A stretch of 64,000 bases of DNA. Source: Absidia repens. Taxonomy: Eukaryota; Mucoromycota; Mucoromycetes; Mucorales; Cunninghamellaceae. The DNA lies in the NCBI GenBank assembly GCA_002105175.1, contig MCGE01000022.1:310001-374000 (forward strand), in the 5' to 3' direction. Made by a program: the position numbers and the translations under genes. Each line of letters starts with the position of its first letter. Position 1 is the first letter of the stretch. A model generated the notes under the pieces. The model did no database searches. It was not told where the DNA came from and saw only the letters and a list, made by a program, of their open reading frames with translations. This document shows, piece after piece, positions 63,208-64,000 of the stretch.

Positions 63208-63714
63208 GTGTCTTGGTGTGCACTACAAATCCACTTCTAGTCTTTTTTTTTTTTTTTTTTTTATATACAACTACAACGCCATACAACAATTATCAACATG
63301 GTGGTTCCCTTCTCATGACATTTAACATTGGTATGCATGGTTGTTGCCTTGCTTTGCCTAGACAAGATGAAGTAATTCAGTTTTTGTAGTTTATTTGTGC
63401 CTCCTACCCCCCCCTCTTTCACGGTATTGTGCAGCACAGTTCTGTAGAATAGATTTTGTCCTTTGTCGTAGAATAGCTTAGTCACTTACCGTAGAATAGC
63501 TTGCCCTCTCTCTGATTAAACTACATCCATTAAATATATGTACTATACCAAATGAACAGAATACTAATACCGTGGCATAGTAATGATATAAATAATGTAT
63601 AATGTATGTGAAGTGTTAAATTAAATAAAAAGGTGCGAAGGAACAAAGGATTATGGCGATTTTTACAAAATAAAATCATCCCACACGGAAATGTCGGCTA
63701 AATATTTATGAGTG

Positions 63715-63945
63715 GGAGGTAAAACTGTTCTCACAGTTATGACCCAGTTTGCCTTTTTTAGGAAAAAGCGCAGTGATTACGCTTTTCCTACTGCGGAGCA
63801 TTCATGCACAAACTTGTTGGTGGTATATGTACAAAATGGCGACAATGCGTTGTCGCTTTTTTTTTTGGAGTGTTGTACCAGGTTTGATTGGGAGGGATAG
63901 CAGGCATTCATACACTGAACGCTAATCGTTTGGGGAAAAAGTGGA
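63715..63945 (+). repeat. Hairpin-bearing repeat, copy 2
   Basis: Partner of 61925-62130. Two strong inverted repeats: AGGAAAAAGCG...CGCTTTTCCT (63760-63789) and GCGACAA-TGCG-TTGTCGC (63839-63856). Confidence 0.5.
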
Positions 63946-64000
63946 TCGAAAATATCTTGCGTCCTCTCAAGATTTATTCTCTTCTCGAATGGTTTCTATT

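Overview
This window looks like nuclear DNA of a filamentous fungus, most likely an early-diverging one of the Mucoromycota (Mucorales-like). The reasons are short GT-AG introns of about 50-130 bases, many of them cut by long A/T homopolymers; AT-rich spacers; a ubiquitin-L40 fusion, Akr1, Sey1, Pom33, Kin4 and Ssk2-type kinase genes with fungal architectures; and a multi-exon gene of a family I associate with Mucorales. All coordinates come from reading the sequence and splice sites by eye. Where noted, exon lengths sum to an intact reading frame.

Layout. 1-10.7 kb: a mitochondrial-type PPR gene running off the left edge, a GATA-site-rich upstream region, RPS20 divergent from NOP9, an uncertain exon cluster, and a small putative secreted protein. 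10.7-20 kb: a repeat copy, ubiquitin-RPL40, a complete TOP2 (long N-terminal tail, almost no C-terminal tail), then a single-exon gene with a transposase-like paired/HTH DNA-binding region but no visible nuclease. 20-28 kb: an Ssk2/Wis4-type MAPKKK and an unrecognised five-exon 822-residue protein. 28-36.6 kb: an accessory, repeat-rich block. It holds two ~1.1 kb direct copies of an interspersed repeat, a nested tandem repeat (203 bp inside 622 bp), and a multi-exon gene broken by one in-frame stop. 36.6-58.7 kb: a dense run of minus-strand genes: endoglycoceramidase-like GH5, POM33, AKR1, SEY1, KIN4, a HAD 5'-nucleotidase-like protein with Asn at the nucleophile position, and an MFS sugar transporter. 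58.7-64 kb: gene-poor, with two repeat copies, an orphan first-exon-like ORF, and a pair of diverged hairpin-bearing direct repeats.

Functional themes: ribosome production (RPS20, NOP9, Ub-L40), ER and nuclear-envelope membranes (POM33, AKR1, SEY1 within 9 kb of each other), stress and cell-cycle kinases (SSK2-type, KIN4), and sugar or glycolipid use. There is no operon logic; the genes are individually spliced. The least explained parts are the seven-copy interspersed repeat family, the 30-34 kb block between two of its copies, the domesticated-transposase candidate, and the hairpin repeats near the right end.
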